Source: a bacterium (GTDB lineage Bacteria > Bacillota > Clostridia > Lachnospirales > Lachnospiraceae). Taken from it: a stretch of 44,255 bases of DNA. Shown piece by piece: positions 25,600 through 35,170 of the stretch; the stretch's first letter is position 1; each line of letters begins with the position of its first letter. The position numbers and the translations under genes were made by a program. The stretch covers positions 1 to 44,255 of the forward strand of contig JAQYOU010000097.1 of assembly GCA_028727105.1 (NCBI GenBank). Direction: 5' to 3'. The notes beneath the pieces were generated by a model that was not told the origin of the DNA, did not search any database, and worked only from the letters and a program-made list of their open reading frames with translations.

Positions 25600-26418
25600 T
25601 TATTTCTGCCACAATACTTCATTCATGCTTCCCGTGCGATAGCCCTTCAGATCCAGCGCCACATAGGAAAAACCGATACGCTTCATCGCCTCATAGATCT
25701 CACTTCGCAATGGCTCTTCCATCAGGCACTTCATCTCCTCCGGCGGCAGCTCAATGCGTGCCAGCGTCCCATGCACACGCACGCGAAACTGGCGGAAGCC
25801 TTTGTCTAAAAGCAGCTGTTCACCCCGATCTGCCATGGACAGCTTTTCTGAGGTAATTGTTTCTCCGTAAGGGATCCGTGAAGCAAGGCATGCAAAGGAC
25901 GGCTTATCGGCTGTCGGCAGTCCCAGCTCCCGGGACAGTTCACGGATCTCTGCTTTTGTGAGGCCAGCCTCACGCAGCGGGCTCTTCACTCCCAGCTCTG
26001 CGATCGCCCGTAAGCCCGGGCGGTAATCGCCCGGATCATCCACGTTGGACCCCTCTGCCACACCATCGATCCCCTGCTCCAGGGCAGCTTCCATGATCCG
26101 CGTAAACAGCGCCTTCTTGCACAGATAACACCGATCCGGCGGATTCTCCGCAAATCCGTCAATCTCATCAGCGTTCACATGCAGACAGATCTGACGGATT
26201 CCCTTTGCCATGCAAAATGCCTCCGCCTCTTTGCTTTCTCTGCCCGGCACCCAGTCTGCCGATACGGACACCGCTACCGCCTTGTCTCCCAGCACCTCTT
26301 TCGCCACTGCCAGAAGGAGCGTAGAATCCACTCCTGCAGAAAACGCCACTGCCACACTGCCGTACCCGCGAAGCGTTGCTTTCAATTTCTCGTATTTGTC
26401 TGTTACTATTCTTTCCAT
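25600..26418 (-). CDS. larE: LarE, sacrificial sulfur transferase of nickel-pincer cofactor synthesis
   Basis: 272 residues from ATG 26418 (AAAGGA 6 bases upstream). PP-loop ATP-pyrophosphatase motif SAGVDS (27-32) activates the pyridinium carboxylate. PSFACLASRIPYG contains C177, placed like the sacrificial cysteine C176 of Lactobacillus plantarum LarE, which suggests the self-sacrificing type rather than the [4Fe-4S] three-Cys type. CYLC at 97-100 is present but a full cluster set was not seen. It begins about 90 bases after the antiporter operon's last gene. Confidence 0.94.
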   Translation of the reverse strand: MERIVTDKYEKLKATLRGYGSVAVAFSAGVDSTLLLAVAKEVLGDKAVAVSVSADWVPGRESKEAEAFCMAKGIRQICLHVNADEIDGFAENPPDRCYLCKKALFTRIMEAALEQGIDGVAEGSNVDDPGDYRPGLRAIAELGVKSPLREAGLTKAEIRELSRELGLPTADKPSFACLASRIPYGETITSEKLSMADRGEQLLLDKGFRQFRVRVHGTLARIELPPEEMKCLMEEPLRSEIYEAMKRIGFSYVALDLKGYRTGSMNEVLWQK

Positions 26419-26511
26419 CGAAAATCCTTTTTTAAACTTAAGATATATCCACACCTACCCAACGAATCAGCATAAGCTCAGCCATTCTTCGCGTCCTGCA
26501 GGATACCCGTC

Positions 26512-28404
26512 TCAAAAATGCAGATCTCCTGCGATCACATAAAACAGCATCAGGCAGAAGCCAACGCCGAAAAGGAACAAACCAAAAGAGACACTGCGTG
26601 TGATGATCAGATTGCTCTGTGCGATCTCATCACTCTTAATGGCAAGAAGATGCACATAATCCTTCTCAACCGGGTGCGAACGCCGCCAGGTATGATTCGC
26701 AAGATCCCGCCACAGATTGAGCACTTTACCAAGCGCACGCGTGAGCGCATTTCCCTCCGAATAGTACCGCGGTAACGGCGTATCCCGATAGATCGTCTTT
26801 CTGAGGAGCACGACTGCTCCATCCAACAGGCTGTCAAATATACGACACAGCAAGCCAAACAACGTGGGCAGAAATCCAAGCAGGATCGGACGATAGACAC
26901 TGTTCTCCAGATCCAGCCACACCGGCCAGCGATCTACAAGTACCTTCGCTCCCGCCTCGTTTTTCTTCATCAAAAGTCTTCGGATCACAAGCAGATAGAC
27001 AAAAGCTCCGATCGCGATGGAATACGCTGCACCGATCAGGTTTTCCCCGCTGAAATAATGTACCGCTTCTCCCGCTTCCTCCAGCGCAAAAAATCCGCTT
27101 CCAAGCTCCGCCACCCGGTCCATCAGCCTGTGAGGCATCCATCCCCACAGCAGTAAGCCTGCCGCAGGAATCCCGACAGCTGCCGCGGTAAAGGGCTTCA
27201 TGTATTCACGATTTGTGTCATAACGCTCCTGCAGCGCCGCGTCTGCATTTTTTTCTACAAAAACGGTCACGAACAGCTTTGTCATATAGGCCACTGTCAT
27301 ACCGCCGCTGACGATAAAAATGATCTCCAAAAGCTTTATCCAGCCACCGCCGCCGTACTCCAGAATACTCTCATGCAGCAGTGATTTACTGATATATCCG
27401 CTAAACAACGGGATTCCGCCAATGGCCAGCGCCCCCGCCAGAAAACAGCCCTTCAAAAACGGTTTGCGCCGTCCGAAGCCCCGGATCTTATTCAGATCCA
27501 GTTCATGGGTATTCATATAGATGATACCTGCACTTAGGAACAGCACCAGCTTGATCAGCGAATGATTGATCATGTGCAGCATCGTACCGTGGGCAGCCAG
27601 CGCATGCTCTCCAAAGAGCAGATCACACATACCCACACCGGTGGTGATAAATCCGATCTGCGAGACAGAGGAGCATGCCAGTGTACGCTTCAGATCCAGT
27701 GCAAATACCGCAAGCAGTGCTCCGATAAACATCGTGCATGCACCAAGAACAAGGATCATGATGCCCCATGCCTCATCGCCTGCAAACAGTCGGGATGCCA
27801 GAATGATCGCACCGAAGATACCGCATTTTGTAAGCATACCGGACAACAGCGCAGAAGCCGGTGCCGGCGCCACCGGATGCGCCTTCGGCAGCCAGATGTG
27901 CAGCGGAAACATACCCGCCTTCGCGCCAAAGCCGATCAGAATACACACGCCGGCTGCGTAGCGCATTGTTGTCGGCTGCGCACCCTGTACAAGCCGTCCA
28001 AGCGCTTCAAAATCCAGCGTTCCGTACATATGATAGAGTAAAAACAGTCCCATCAGTATCGCCAGACCGCCGATCACTGCAACCGCCAGATAGGTATCTG
28101 CAGCACGAAGCGCCGCCTCCTTCTCGGTCTGTGCCACCCACGTATAGGAAGTAAAGGACATGATCTCAAAAAAGATCAGTGCCGTAAAAAAGTCTGCGGA
28201 TAAAAATACGCCAAGCGTCGCCAGAAGCGTCACGATCGTAAAAAAGTAATAGCGCCCCGGATGCTTGTCATGCTTCATATATTCGATGGAGGCCACCAGC
28301 GCCATGGTCCACGCAAACACCGCCAAAAGCGCAAACACCATACGGAAACCATCCAGCTGAAAGCTCAGCCCGTATCCACATATTCCCGGAAGATAAAATC
28401 TCAT
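26512..28404 (-). CDS. NuoL/HyfB-like proton/cation-conducting antiporter subunit, long form
   Basis: 630 residues from ATG 28404 (AAAGG spaced 9). Polytopic, with the proton_antipo_M core: TM5 Glu in FFEIMSFTSY, TM7 Lys in GFGAKAGMFPLHIWLPKAHP, TM8 Lys in LLSGMLTKCG, and HSLIKLVLFLSAGI. After the 14-helix-type core, the C-terminal about 170 residues form an amphipathic stretch and a final membrane helix, recalling the lateral helix of NuoL/HyfB. The N-terminus starts at the conserved YGLSFQLDGFRMVF segment, so the first one or two family helices are missing. It is the last gene of the antiporter operon, and the third NuoL/M/N-type protein after MnhD. Confidence 0.85.
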   Translation of the reverse strand: MRFYLPGICGYGLSFQLDGFRMVFALLAVFAWTMALVASIEYMKHDKHPGRYYFFTIVTLLATLGVFLSADFFTALIFFEIMSFTSYTWVAQTEKEAALRAADTYLAVAVIGGLAILMGLFLLYHMYGTLDFEALGRLVQGAQPTTMRYAAGVCILIGFGAKAGMFPLHIWLPKAHPVAPAPASALLSGMLTKCGIFGAIILASRLFAGDEAWGIMILVLGACTMFIGALLAVFALDLKRTLACSSVSQIGFITTGVGMCDLLFGEHALAAHGTMLHMINHSLIKLVLFLSAGIIYMNTHELDLNKIRGFGRRKPFLKGCFLAGALAIGGIPLFSGYISKSLLHESILEYGGGGWIKLLEIIFIVSGGMTVAYMTKLFVTVFVEKNADAALQERYDTNREYMKPFTAAAVGIPAAGLLLWGWMPHRLMDRVAELGSGFFALEEAGEAVHYFSGENLIGAAYSIAIGAFVYLLVIRRLLMKKNEAGAKVLVDRWPVWLDLENSVYRPILLGFLPTLFGLLCRIFDSLLDGAVVLLRKTIYRDTPLPRYYSEGNALTRALGKVLNLWRDLANHTWRRSHPVEKDYVHLLAIKSDEIAQSNLIITRSVSFGLFLFGVGFCLMLFYVIAGDLHF

Positions 28405-28472
28405 AGTTCTCATCCTTTCATAACCTCAGCTGCTATGCTTTCGTCTGACAACATATTTCGCTGATATCTTTG

Positions 28473-29945
28473 TCAAAGCTCCGATGCGATCTGTTGAAAG
28501 ATATCCACAAGCGGCCCGCTGTGCAGACCGAGGATCAACATGACGATCACAAAGATCACCAGCGGAACAAGCATCATCCAGCCGGGATCCCTCACATCCC
28601 GGATCGTGCTGTCATCAAAATCCTTTCCGGGAAGAAACGCCCGGAAAGAAATGCTCATCATGTAAAGCGCCGTCAACAGTGCTGATACCAACAGGGCAAA
28701 CACTCCCACGAGCGCCAGCGGATGGGTATTGGCCACAGCTGCCTTTGCCAGATTCCATTTGCTGATAAATCCGGGCAGACCCGGAACTCCCATGAGTGCC
28801 AGGCCGGAGATCGTAAAGATCGTAAACACGACCGGCATTTTTCTTCCAAAACCATTGATCTCATGCACATAATTCTTGTGGGTCTGATGCATCACCGCAC
28901 CCACACAGAAGAAGGAGCAGATCTTCATGAATGCATGAAAGATCATATGACAGAGCGCACCGATCAGTCCCAATGGGCTCATCAGTACAACGCCGAACAG
29001 GATATAGGAAAGATTACTCATGGTGGAGTAGGCCAGTCGTCGTTTTAAGTGCGTTTCCTTCAGCGCGCGGCTGCAGCCGTATACGATCGTAATGAGGACA
29101 AACACCAGCACCGTCGTCTGCGCCCAGGTACCCCGCAAAAATTCCGCGCCAAAGCTGTAGTAGGTCACGCGCATGAGCGCGAAGGCTCCCGCCTTGACCA
29201 CTGCCACTGCATGCAGAAGCGCCGTTACGGGAGTGGGGGCCACGCCTGCCTTGGGCAGCCAGCCTCCGAAGGGCCACATGGCCGCCTTGACCGAAAAGCC
29301 GAAAAACGTCAGCACATACACGATCAAAAGCATCTCCTGCTTACTTGCAATACCGGGTGCCAAAAAGACACCGCCCGGCGTAAAATCTCCGGTCGCACCG
29401 TAATACAGAATAAAGACCATTCCGATAAATGCAAATGCAGCTCCGCCCAGAGAATACAGAAGGTAAGTCCGGCAGGCAGCGATCGCCTCGCGGGTTAACG
29501 TATGCATGATCAGCGGCAGTGTGACAATCGTCAGCATCTCGTAAAAGCAGTACATCGTCAGGATATTTCCTGAAAAAGCGATGCCCAGTGTCACTCCAAA
29601 GGTCATGACATAAAACATAAAAAAGATCTGACGGTTCGAAAGCTCTTTCATGTATTCAAATGCATAAAGCGTTGCCAGCGGCCAGAGAACGGACACCAGC
29701 GCCACAAACACGCTTGCCAGTCCGTCGATCCGGAAGCCTATATCCAGATCATTGGCAAAGTGAAACAGCAGATGCATCTGTCCATCCGAATGTCCGATCG
29801 AATAAAGTACCAGAACAGACGTAAGAAGCACCAATGCTTCCGTATAGATCATCCAATGAGTTTCTCTCTTCCATTTTACAAGAGGGATCGGTAACGCAAA
29901 CAACAGCGGCAGAAAGATCGCTGCCACAAACAAAGTTCCATTCAT
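28473..29945 (-). CDS. NuoM/MrpD-like antiporter subunit (second extra copy)
   Basis: 490 residues with the usual N-terminal helices. Antiporter core: TM5 Glu in YCFYEMLTIVTLP, TM7 Lys in GFSVKAAMWPFGGWLPKAG, TM8 Lys in HAVAVVKAGAFAL, and HAFMKICSFFC. These residues form the ion-translocation path in complex I and Mrp subunits. GGAGGAAGG precedes the ATG; the upstream gene ends 15 bases before. No quinone-site or NADH-binding proteins are nearby. Confidence 0.86.
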   Translation of the reverse strand: MNGTLFVAAIFLPLLFALPIPLVKWKRETHWMIYTEALVLLTSVLVLYSIGHSDGQMHLLFHFANDLDIGFRIDGLASVFVALVSVLWPLATLYAFEYMKELSNRQIFFMFYVMTFGVTLGIAFSGNILTMYCFYEMLTIVTLPLIMHTLTREAIAACRTYLLYSLGGAAFAFIGMVFILYYGATGDFTPGGVFLAPGIASKQEMLLIVYVLTFFGFSVKAAMWPFGGWLPKAGVAPTPVTALLHAVAVVKAGAFALMRVTYYSFGAEFLRGTWAQTTVLVFVLITIVYGCSRALKETHLKRRLAYSTMSNLSYILFGVVLMSPLGLIGALCHMIFHAFMKICSFFCVGAVMHQTHKNYVHEINGFGRKMPVVFTIFTISGLALMGVPGLPGFISKWNLAKAAVANTHPLALVGVFALLVSALLTALYMMSISFRAFLPGKDFDDSTIRDVRDPGWMMLVPLVIFVIVMLILGLHSGPLVDIFQQIASEL

Positions 29946-29960
29946 ACGCCTTCCTCCCTC

Positions 29961-31292
29961 CTATAGCCATAAGCCTGCCAGATCCCGGCAGACCGAAAGC
30001 ATTCCATTCGGAAACACACCAAGAAGCACCGCCAGCGCTGCCAGCACGATCAGCGGGATCAGCATCAGAAGCGGCGGCTCCTTTTTTGCCAGATCCGTGC
30101 AGCGGTCGTCCGCTCCCGGGAAAAATCCCCGCATCGTGATAGGCAAAAGATACCCTGCGGTAAGCAGTGCACTGATCAGTAATACCAGCGGTCCAAACCA
30201 GCTGAAAAATCCGGCCCCGCTTTCAAGGGCTCCCACTGCCAGATGCCATTTGCTCACAAAGCCGCTGGTGGGCGGAATTCCTACCAATGCCAGTGCAAAG
30301 CAGGTATAACACCACATCATCACCGGCATCTTTCTTCCGATCCCATACAGCTCATCCACACGCCGGCGGTTGCAGACAACCAAAAACACGCCGGCACAGA
30401 GAAACAGCCCGCACTTGATGATCGCATGAAACCAGATATGAAGCAGTGATCCGGTAAACGCCTGCTCCTGCAGCAGTGACAGTCCGAATAAAATGTACGA
30501 AACCTGGCTCACTGTGGAGTAGGCGAAACGTTTTTTCACCACCGGTTCCCGGAAGGCCAGCATGGATCCCATAAATACCGTGAGCAGCGTCAGACTCATC
30601 CATGCAGTCTGCACCCATGTTCCCCGCAGAAAATCCGCTCCGACAATATTGTAGACCACCCGGATCGTTGCCAAAACACCGGACTTCACGATGATCGCAG
30701 ACAGGGCTGCCGAAGCCGGTGACGGAGCCACCGGGTGCGCCGTGGGCAGCCATCCATGAATCGGAAACATACCTGCCTTTGTTCCAAAACCGATCAGCAT
30801 CAGAAAGACAACCACAAGCAATGTACCTTCCTGTCCCGCCAGAGCGGTCGGGTCCAGTCTTCCCGCACTGCCAAAATCCAGATCCCTGCAGTAATGATTC
30901 AGATAAAAAATACCAAACAATCCCAGATATGCACCACACAATGAATAAAACAGATATTTTAAGGTCGCCATGATCGCTTCGCGGGAGCGGTTATGAGCTA
31001 CCAGAAACATGGAAACCAGCGTCATCAGCTCATAACATGCATACATCGTCACCAGATTTGCCGAACAATCCAGTGCGATCAAAACGACATAAAGCAGCGC
31101 ATAAATGAAAAAGAACTGTCCGCTTCTTCCTTCATGCTTCATATATGCAATTGCATAAATCCCAACCAGTATCCAGATGAGTGTCGTAATGCCCATAAAG
31201 AACACACTCAGCTCATCGGCGGCAAAGGATATCGTAAGTCCCTCGCCGAGCGTCAGCAGCCGGACCGGTGACATTCCTGCCATTCCAAACAT
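29961..31292 (-). CDS. NuoL/M-like antiporter subunit (first extra copy), short N-terminus
   Basis: 443 residues. Core residues: TM5 Glu in YACYELMTLVSM, TM7 Lys in GFGTKAGMFPIHGWLPTAHP, TM8 Lys in SAIIVKSGVL, and HAIIKCGLFLCAG. The protein begins directly at LTISFAADELSVFF, the segment that precedes TM3 in relatives, so TM1-TM2 are absent; AGGAGG spaced 10 before ATG 31292 supports this start. MnhD ends 13 bases upstream (TAG inside the ribosome binding site). Confidence 0.85.
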   Translation of the reverse strand: MFGMAGMSPVRLLTLGEGLTISFAADELSVFFMGITTLIWILVGIYAIAYMKHEGRSGQFFFIYALLYVVLIALDCSANLVTMYACYELMTLVSMFLVAHNRSREAIMATLKYLFYSLCGAYLGLFGIFYLNHYCRDLDFGSAGRLDPTALAGQEGTLLVVVFLMLIGFGTKAGMFPIHGWLPTAHPVAPSPASAALSAIIVKSGVLATIRVVYNIVGADFLRGTWVQTAWMSLTLLTVFMGSMLAFREPVVKKRFAYSTVSQVSYILFGLSLLQEQAFTGSLLHIWFHAIIKCGLFLCAGVFLVVCNRRRVDELYGIGRKMPVMMWCYTCFALALVGIPPTSGFVSKWHLAVGALESGAGFFSWFGPLVLLISALLTAGYLLPITMRGFFPGADDRCTDLAKKEPPLLMLIPLIVLAALAVLLGVFPNGMLSVCRDLAGLWL

Positions 31293-31305
31293 TTTCGTTT
31301 TCCTC

Positions 31306-32823
31306 CTAGCTAAACATTCCTAGTCCCCGTGAACACAGCTCCACGATCGGCTGTGACATGAGACCGAGTACCAGATTCAGCAGCATAAAACAGATCAGGA
31401 CCACCGACTTTCCGGGATCCTCTCCCATCCGTATCCGGACATAACCACTCTCGTCTGTGGCCAGTGCACCCTTCTGCGGTGTGTAGATCGTCAATACCGC
31501 ACGCATAAAGTAGATCACGTTCAGTATCGTACTGAGCGCCAGTGCGATCAGTGTCGGAAGCATTTTTTCCGCCTGGTTCACCGCCGCCTGCGCGAACAGT
31601 ATCTTCGAGATAAAACCGGAAAACAACGGAAATCCGATCATGGACAGGGCACCCACGGTAAAGGCAATGCCTGCCAGGGGATTCCGGTAACCTGCTCCGG
31701 TCAGCTTTACCAGCTCCTTCTTTCTGCCTGAGCTCTCACTCAGACCGGAAGCGGATACGAACAGCAGCGATTTTGTTGCTGCGTGGGACAGGATGTGATA
31801 AATGCTCGCCAGCACGCCCAGTGTCGTCCCCAATCCGAAGCCCATATAAATATATCCGATCTGCGCCACCGAAGAAAACGCGATCATTCGCCGGATGTTC
31901 AATTCCTTTGCTGCGCTGATGGAACCGAACATCATTCCCGCAATGCCAAACACAAAAAAGATGTTGATGATCTTGCTGTTACAGATGATATCAAAGCCGA
32001 TCACGCGATAAAAGATCTTGATCAGCAGGAAGATGTATCCCTTGGACACCAGCGAAGACAAAATGGCAGCCGAAGAAACCAGCGAATATCCGTAAGCGTC
32101 CGGCAGCCAGGAGTGAAAGGGAAACAGCGCGCTCTTGATCGCCAGTCCCACACACATGAGACCCACCGCCACCATGAGGGGCGCGTGATAAGTGCCTGCT
32201 GCCGCCATGACAGCCACGGATTCCTTGATGTTGCTCATCAAAAGATGCCCGGTCAGACCGTACAGGAAACAGATACCAAGCAAAAGCAGACCGGAGCCCA
32301 ACAGACTCATGATCATATAACGGGTTGCCGCCTCCAGCGTATGACCGTTCTGTTTGATCATGATCATTCCGCAGGCAGAGATCGTGTTGATCTCCACAAA
32401 CACGTAAGCCGTAAACAGGTCATTGGTATAGATCAGCGCGATGAGGGAGCTGAGCAGCAGATTCACCATCACGTAATACAGATTTTCCTTGCTCTCCGCA
32501 AGCTTCAGCTTTCGCTGCGCCGCTCCGCCCACCATGGACAACAGCATGACGATGCAGAAAAACAGCGCCATAAATGCTTCCAGCGGACCGACCCGGATCT
32601 CATTTCCCCAGGGTGCCGGAAAATGACCCATCATATATACATAGTAACCGCCGCTGATACAGACCTGAAGGAGCACCAGCAGGGACATCACACCCACCGC
32701 CGTGATCACAAACAGATTTAAGATCCGTGCCTTTTTGGCGGACAGGATCATGGAACAGGGTCCGGAAAACAGGGTTAAAATGATACAAAACAGGGGCAGA
32801 TTATGCACAAATTCCATCTTCAT
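31306..32823 (-). CDS. mnhD: Na+/H+ antiporter subunit MnhD (MrpD)
   Basis: 505 residues with full 14-helix topology. Ion-path residues: TM5 Glu in YVFVEINTIS, TM7 Lys in VGLAIKSALFPFHSWLPDA, TM8 Lys in SSLVSKGYIF. The motif context and position directly after mnhC match MrpD/MbhH. The ATG abuts the mnhC stop (TAA then ATG), with GGGGGG in the end of mnhC as ribosome binding site. Confidence 0.9.
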   Translation of the reverse strand: MKMEFVHNLPLFCIILTLFSGPCSMILSAKKARILNLFVITAVGVMSLLVLLQVCISGGYYVYMMGHFPAPWGNEIRVGPLEAFMALFFCIVMLLSMVGGAAQRKLKLAESKENLYYVMVNLLLSSLIALIYTNDLFTAYVFVEINTISACGMIMIKQNGHTLEAATRYMIMSLLGSGLLLLGICFLYGLTGHLLMSNIKESVAVMAAAGTYHAPLMVAVGLMCVGLAIKSALFPFHSWLPDAYGYSLVSSAAILSSLVSKGYIFLLIKIFYRVIGFDIICNSKIINIFFVFGIAGMMFGSISAAKELNIRRMIAFSSVAQIGYIYMGFGLGTTLGVLASIYHILSHAATKSLLFVSASGLSESSGRKKELVKLTGAGYRNPLAGIAFTVGALSMIGFPLFSGFISKILFAQAAVNQAEKMLPTLIALALSTILNVIYFMRAVLTIYTPQKGALATDESGYVRIRMGEDPGKSVVLICFMLLNLVLGLMSQPIVELCSRGLGMFS

Positions 32824-33201
32824 TTAATAGCCCCCCTTTTTCACTTCCAGCGTGATCTGATCAATATCCAGCGTATGATACCGGTGATACAGACGGATCG
32901 TCAGGGACAGCATCAGCGCCGTTACCGAAACGGACACAACGATACCGGTCAGCACCAGTCCGCTGGGGATCGGATTGATATAAGCATTCACACTTTGGAT
33001 CCCATCCACCACGATTGCGGCCTTATGCCCTTTAATATAGCCCTTTAAAGCCAGGAACAGATACACGGACGAATCCATGATATTAAAGCCGATGATCTTT
33101 TTGATCAGATTTTTCTGTAACAATAAATTGGAAAAGCCCAGCGCGAAGAGGATCATCGCTGCAGCCTCCTGATAATTTGCAAACAAATTCCCAAAATCCA
33201 T
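32824..33201 (-). CDS. mnhC: Na+/H+ antiporter subunit MnhC (MrpC, NuoK-like)
   Basis: 125 residues, three membrane helices, NuoK-like: MILFALGFSNLLLQKNLIKKIIGFNIMDSSVYL and the PIPSGLVLTGIVVSVSVTAL helix with the conserved LTGIVV. The start at 33201 gives the normal length; it lies 4 bases after the preceding stop. Confidence 0.93.
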   Translation of the reverse strand: MDFGNLFANYQEAAAMILFALGFSNLLLQKNLIKKIIGFNIMDSSVYLFLALKGYIKGHKAAIVVDGIQSVNAYINPIPSGLVLTGIVVSVSVTALMLSLTIRLYHRYHTLDIDQITLEVKKGGY

Positions 33202-33205
33202 ACGG

Positions 33206-34168
33206 TTAGTAACCTCCCTTCCGGAACATGACATAGAACGTGTACATCGTCCCGGCAACCACAAACCCGACGCAGATATCAAGGATCAGGATCAGACCAC
33301 TGCTAAGGATCGCCCCCGGGGTTCCAAGGGGTATCACACTCTCAATATGGTTTGCTCCCGTAAAAAAGGAGTAGGTTTTTGCCAGTGAATAGCACGCCAA
33401 TGCACCAAAACACATGCACTTATAGGTTTTTCCGGTAAAAAACCGTTCTGTCTTCACAAAACCGAAGGCATTCAGATACAGGATCAGTCCCGCACCGCAG
33501 ATCGCACCGCCGGAAAATCCGCCTCCGGGTCCTAAATGTCCCCCGAGGATCACGTAGATCCCGAATATCTCGATAAACGGCACCAGCACACGGGCCACTG
33601 TCTGAAGGATCACGTCGTTTTTCGGCTCATAGATACGATCATTGTATTCCGCAGTCTCCTGCTTCTTTTTCTTATCCTTGCGAAGCAGGATGAGCACCGT
33701 ACAGGTTGCAAGGAACAGCACATGGGACTCTCCAAGGGTATCAAAGGCACGATAATCCAGGATCATTCCGGTCACGATATTGACCGCTCCGGTCTCCTGC
33801 AGTCCCTGTTCGATATAACGCGCAGATACCTCATTGTTTACCGGGTTATCCTCGCGCCCGTACTGGGGCAGATAAGACACGCCCACCAGCAGGATAAATA
33901 CCAGACTCAGGCAAAAGATCACGGAAAACACGTTATATAATTTCTGAAACAGGCGGATCTGTGCATTGTGCTCCAGATCATAGGCCTTTTCCACGATCTG
34001 AAGATGCTGCAGTTCATGCTCATGGACCAGTTTTTCAGGCTCATGGATTTCTTTCTGCGGCTTCATTTCCACGTTATCTAAAAAAGGATCCTTCGTACCC
34101 GCAAGCCACTGCTTAAATCTGTAAGAACGCGTCTTTTCATAGCGTTCCTTCGGCACACGCTTACTCAT
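33206..34168 (-). CDS. mnhB: MbhE-MnhB fusion subunit of Mrp-type antiporter
   Basis: 320 residues from ATG 34168 (GAGGAGGAG upstream). In order: a hydrophilic cytosolic region (about 1-80) of unknown role; one helix plus the MbhE-like piece (NEVSARYIEQGL, VTGMILDYRAFDTLGES), which in Mrp complexes is the C-terminal part of MrpA; then a full MnhB domain with GIYVILGGHLGPGGGFSGGAI. So the MrpA tail is fused to MnhB here, and the long antiporter part of MrpA is not attached. The start overlaps the DUF4040 gene's stop by 8 bases. Confidence 0.88.
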   Translation of the reverse strand: MSKRVPKERYEKTRSYRFKQWLAGTKDPFLDNVEMKPQKEIHEPEKLVHEHELQHLQIVEKAYDLEHNAQIRLFQKLYNVFSVIFCLSLVFILLVGVSYLPQYGREDNPVNNEVSARYIEQGLQETGAVNIVTGMILDYRAFDTLGESHVLFLATCTVLILLRKDKKKKQETAEYNDRIYEPKNDVILQTVARVLVPFIEIFGIYVILGGHLGPGGGFSGGAICGAGLILYLNAFGFVKTERFFTGKTYKCMCFGALACYSLAKTYSFFTGANHIESVIPLGTPGAILSSGLILILDICVGFVVAGTMYTFYVMFRKGGY

Positions 34169-34436
34169 GGTTCTCCTCCTCGTTCTTCTTTTTCTTATCC
34201 TCAGTGATCGCATGGATCTTTTTTAAAGTGATGATAAACAGGATCGATGTTACACCTGCCCCCACTGCCGCCTCCGTAATGGCCAGATCCGGTGACTCCA
34301 AAAGAATCCAGATCACTGACATGATCAGCGAGAAGGACATGTATACAATGATCGAATTCAGCAGATTTTTCGATAGGCTGACTGCCACCGCGCAGACCAG
34401 CAAAAAAATAAGCAAAAGGTCAAAAAACAGTTCCAT
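34161..34436 (-). CDS. DUF4040/MbhD-like antiporter subunit
   Basis: 91 residues from ATG 34436 (GGAGG spaced 6). Three membrane helices with SLSKNLLNSIIVYMSFSL and SPDLAITEAAVGAGVTSIL, the MbhD signature that forms part of the MrpA C-terminus in other complexes; ends in a charged KDKKKKNEEENHE tail. Overlaps mnhG by 17 bases, so translation is coupled. Confidence 0.9.
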   Translation of the reverse strand: MELFFDLLLIFLLVCAVAVSLSKNLLNSIIVYMSFSLIMSVIWILLESPDLAITEAAVGAGVTSILFIITLKKIHAITEDKKKKNEEENHE

Positions 34437-34839
34437 CGCCAGCCTCCTTTTCTTTCTCCTCTTCGGCCTCTGTGGCACGCCCCGCCAGCAGCGTCATTTC
34501 TCCGTTCTCAGCTGTCCCCAACTGCTTGTAATGCTTTTCCCGTTCCTCATCCGTTGCGACCTCCAGTCTGGCGATCAGATGGGAAGAAACCGGTGAAGAA
34601 AACCACAAGAAAATAATGACGAGCAGCAGCTTTAAGGATGTAAAGCTGATGCCCTTCATCACGATCAGTCCCAGCAGACAGCAGCCGATGCCAAGGGTAT
34701 CGCCCATGGCCGCCGCATGCATGCGGTTCAGTACGTATTTAAATCGAAAGACACCGACCATCTGGATCAGAAAGATCAGAAGGCCCAAAAGAAGCAGCAC
34801 TGCTCCTGCCAAAAAACGGATCCACTCAATAACCGCCAT
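34420..34839 (-). CDS. mnhG: Na+/H+ antiporter subunit MnhG (MrpG)
   Basis: 139 residues from ATG 34839 (GGAGGAG upstream). Three helices with GVFRFKYVLNRMHAAAMGDT, the MnhG signature. The C-terminal about 40 residues are charged and acidic (EEEKEKEAGDG), longer than usual. Overlaps mnhF by 14 bases. Confidence 0.92.
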   Translation of the reverse strand: MAVIEWIRFLAGAVLLLLGLLIFLIQMVGVFRFKYVLNRMHAAAMGDTLGIGCCLLGLIVMKGISFTSLKLLLVIIFLWFSSPVSSHLIARLEVATDEEREKHYKQLGTAENGEMTLLAGRATEAEEEKEKEAGDGTVF

Positions 34840-35167
34840 TCTCTGTCTCCTCCTCTTCTTTTCCTTCCTTGCGCTGACGATAGACACCCATGTATACCTT
34901 GCAGAGTACGATCACGGCAAGAAAGCTCGTCATCGCATAGATCAGACAGATATCCACCAGATATCCCTCCTGCTTCATGACCGCTAAGATCGCAATGATC
35001 GCCAATGTCTGCGTACCCATCATATTGATGGCAACGATACGGTCTGCTACCCGCGGACCGATAATGGCGCGCACAAGACTGAGCATCAAAAACACTGCCA
35101 GAATGACCAGCGCAGCTATAAACAATACCTCATATGCCTGCTCTAACGCAGGAATCCCGTTTCCCAT
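34826..35167 (-). CDS. mnhF: Na+/H+ antiporter subunit MnhF (MrpF)
   Basis: 113 residues, three helices with RAIIGPRVADRIVAINMMGT, the MrpF signature, and LVDICLIYAMTSFLAVI. Hydrophilic acidic C-terminus. The ATG lies 3 bases after the mnhE stop, preceded by GGAGGG. Confidence 0.93.
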   Translation of the reverse strand: MGNGIPALEQAYEVLFIAALVILAVFLMLSLVRAIIGPRVADRIVAINMMGTQTLAIIAILAVMKQEGYLVDICLIYAMTSFLAVIVLCKVYMGVYRQRKEGKEEEETENGGY

Positions 35168-35170
35168 ATT

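Noticed and set aside
31783..32721. 312-codon plus-strand open frame opposite mnhD
   Set aside because: Antisense shadow of a conserved membrane protein gene; composition is His/Gln/Arg-rich as expected for such shadows.
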